Shown here piece by piece: positions 63,190-64,000 of a DNA stretch of 64,000 bases (the first letter of the stretch is position 1; each line of letters starts with the position of its first letter). This stretch comes from Sanguinoderma infundibulare (lineage: Eukaryota > Basidiomycota > Agaricomycetes > Polyporales > Polyporaceae). The position numbers and the translations under genes were made by a program. A model generated the notes under the pieces. The model ran no database searches. It was not told the DNA's origin and was given only the letters and a program-made list of their open reading frames with translations. The DNA lies in the NCBI GenBank assembly GCA_032821775.1, contig JAVLRN010000004.1, positions 1,054,001-1,118,000 on the forward strand, written 5' to 3'.

Positions 63190-63651
63190 ATGGCCCAACA
63201 CATCATCCCTCCCGCAACCTTCGAAGCGCTCGCATCGGGAACCGTCCGGCTGATCATTCCGCCGCCGCCGCACCTCCTCACCATCACCAGCTGCGAGTGC
63301 CACACAGGCACGTGGTTTCATTTCAGTTCCAACCCGTTCCATAACAGCCAAGCGTTCGGCCATATCTGGCAACATGAACCAGCTCACGTTGTCATCGAGG
63401 TCATGCAACGCATCCAGAACGAATACCCTCTAGCCTACTTCCATTTTATGACAGATCCACAATACCCCGAGCTCAAGGACCTGTACGCAGAATGGATCAA
63501 GGACGATGGGTGCAACTGTGAGTGTTGCCAGCTGCAACGTCTTCAAGAAAACAGTGCAGACCCACGACGCATCGATATCCCTCAACACCTCTTACGCAAA
63601 CTGTGCAAACGCAAGCACGGCAAGGTCAACGACAAACCGCGCAAACGATGA
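63190..63651 (+). CDS. Small ORF downstream of chromovirus pol
   Basis: This encodes 153 residues from ATG at 63190, 16 bases after the pol stop, in the same direction. It has a proline-rich IIPPPPHLL segment, HEPAHVVIEVMQRIQNE, a cysteine patch CNCECC and a basic tail KRKHGKVNDKPRKR. It is intact although pol is riddled with stops, and it lies before the purine tract, so it is inside the element. I know no family. Confidence 0.55.
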   Translation: MAQHIIPPATFEALASGTVRLIIPPPPHLLTITSCECHTGTWFHFSSNPFHNSQAFGHIWQHEPAHVVIEVMQRIQNEYPLAYFHFMTDPQYPELKDLYAEWIKDDGCNCECCQLQRLQENSADPRRIDIPQHLLRKLCKRKHGKVNDKPRKR

Positions 63652-64000
63652 CGCACCCCAACTACTAACTAGCACGTGAACCGTACCGATCGGGGCATGT
63701 GTTGGTGGCCCCAACGGGCGTTCATTCCCCTAAAAAAATCGACAAATGGATAAGGTCGAGACGACCTTAAACGGGAGGGGGAGATAGTAATATGATAGGA
63801 TTTTTATTTTTTACAATGCCATTTGCACCATGAACACACCCAAACAAATATGACGAACAAATAAGGACCGGTACAACAATCGATGCCGCCACCAACCATA
63901 AACATAGGGTTGCCATAACCTTTCCCTTCAAAATCGCCCAAACGAGAACGAGGACAGACTTGTACAATCAGTGACATCACCAACCATGAATAAGCATAGG
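63652..64000. other. Purine tract and unresolved 3' end
   Basis: A perfect short inverted repeat AAGGTCGAGACGACCTT (63752-63768) precedes the purine run GGGAGGGGGAGA (63773-63784). The following sequence should be the 3' LTR. It shares only a weak AT-rich resemblance to the LTR start (TATTTTTTAC) and none of the U3 words, so it is either diverged, a different LTR variant or another insert. No gene is seen. Confidence 0.45.

Larger units (their letters stand above)
56115..64000 (+). mobile_element. Ty3 chromovirus, family 3 (3' end outside or degraded)
   Basis: The element has a 504-bp 5' LTR, a self-complementary primer-binding site, gag with CCHC knuckle, pol with protease-RT-RNase H-integrase-chromodomain, and a small downstream ORF. 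A purine tract at 63773-63784 is where the 3' LTR should begin, but the next 200 bases do not clearly match the 5' LTR. It is inserted in family-1 copy R. It is more AT-rich than the neighbouring elements. Pol carries six TGA codons and no frameshift. Confidence 0.88.

Overview
The window is a transposon nest from a filamentous basidiomycete, most likely an Agaricomycete. I infer this from three things visible in the sequence: GT-AG introns of about 50-60 bases, two KDZ-type DNA transposons with the CxC2 cysteine cluster typical of mushroom-forming fungi, and two related Gypsy-like retrotransposon families whose reverse transcriptase is of a kind I associate with Agaricomycetes. I see no intact housekeeping gene and no tRNA or rRNA. 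Nearly every base can be assigned to an element or to debris between elements.

Layout, outside to inside. (1) Two copies of one Gypsy-like family (family 1) face each other: copy L on the plus strand (1-6503) and copy R on the minus strand (50104-56114). Together they form an inverted repeat of about 4 kb arms around a 45 kb core. Copy L is split by a 730-bp hAT-type element (1299-2028, 8-bp target duplication). Copy R is split by the 5' end of a Ty3 chromovirus (family 3, 56115 to the window end). (2) KDZ-1 ends at about 50103 inside the family-1 LTR; its transposase begins at 8688. (3) A hAT transposon (11338-48523) sits inside the KDZ-1 transposase gene, with an 8-bp duplication. (4) A Gypsy-like element, family 2 (14998-45917), sits inside an exon of the hAT transposase with a 4-bp duplication. 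(5) KDZ-2 (26337-45636, 19.3 kb) sits inside the 3' LTR of family 2 with a 7-bp duplication. Removing each insert in silico makes the interrupted reading frame or LTR continuous, which fixes the order of events.

Between 6504 and 8687 lies debris: a fragment of a KDZ-associated gene, tandem repeats, and pieces of two host genes (coatomer alpha and a probable cytochrome oxidase VIIa-like subunit). KDZ-2 carries an ATP synthase alpha fragment as well.

Two things deserve most attention. First, both Gypsy-like families 1 and 2 carry, between pol and the 3' LTR, a gene module on the opposite strand. It contains intron-like segments and encodes a protein with a Zn2Cys6-like cysteine cluster (CX2C-X5/7-C-X8-C-X2-C-X6-C) preceded by an acidic SUMO-interaction-like motif. 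Second, KDZ-2 is a large cargo element. Besides the transposase it carries a 645-aa unknown protein, an inverted pair of RING-finger genes with SUMO-interaction-like motifs (candidate SUMO-targeted ubiquitin ligases), a 431-aa protein ending in two such motifs, and two further unknown multi-exon genes. Most retroelement and transposase genes are disabled by TGA codons that look like CGA to TGA changes, and the LTR differences I compared are transitions, which points to methylation-linked CpG decay. The family-3 chromovirus has a 12-base match between its predicted RNA 5' end and its primer-binding site, indicating Tf1-type self-priming.
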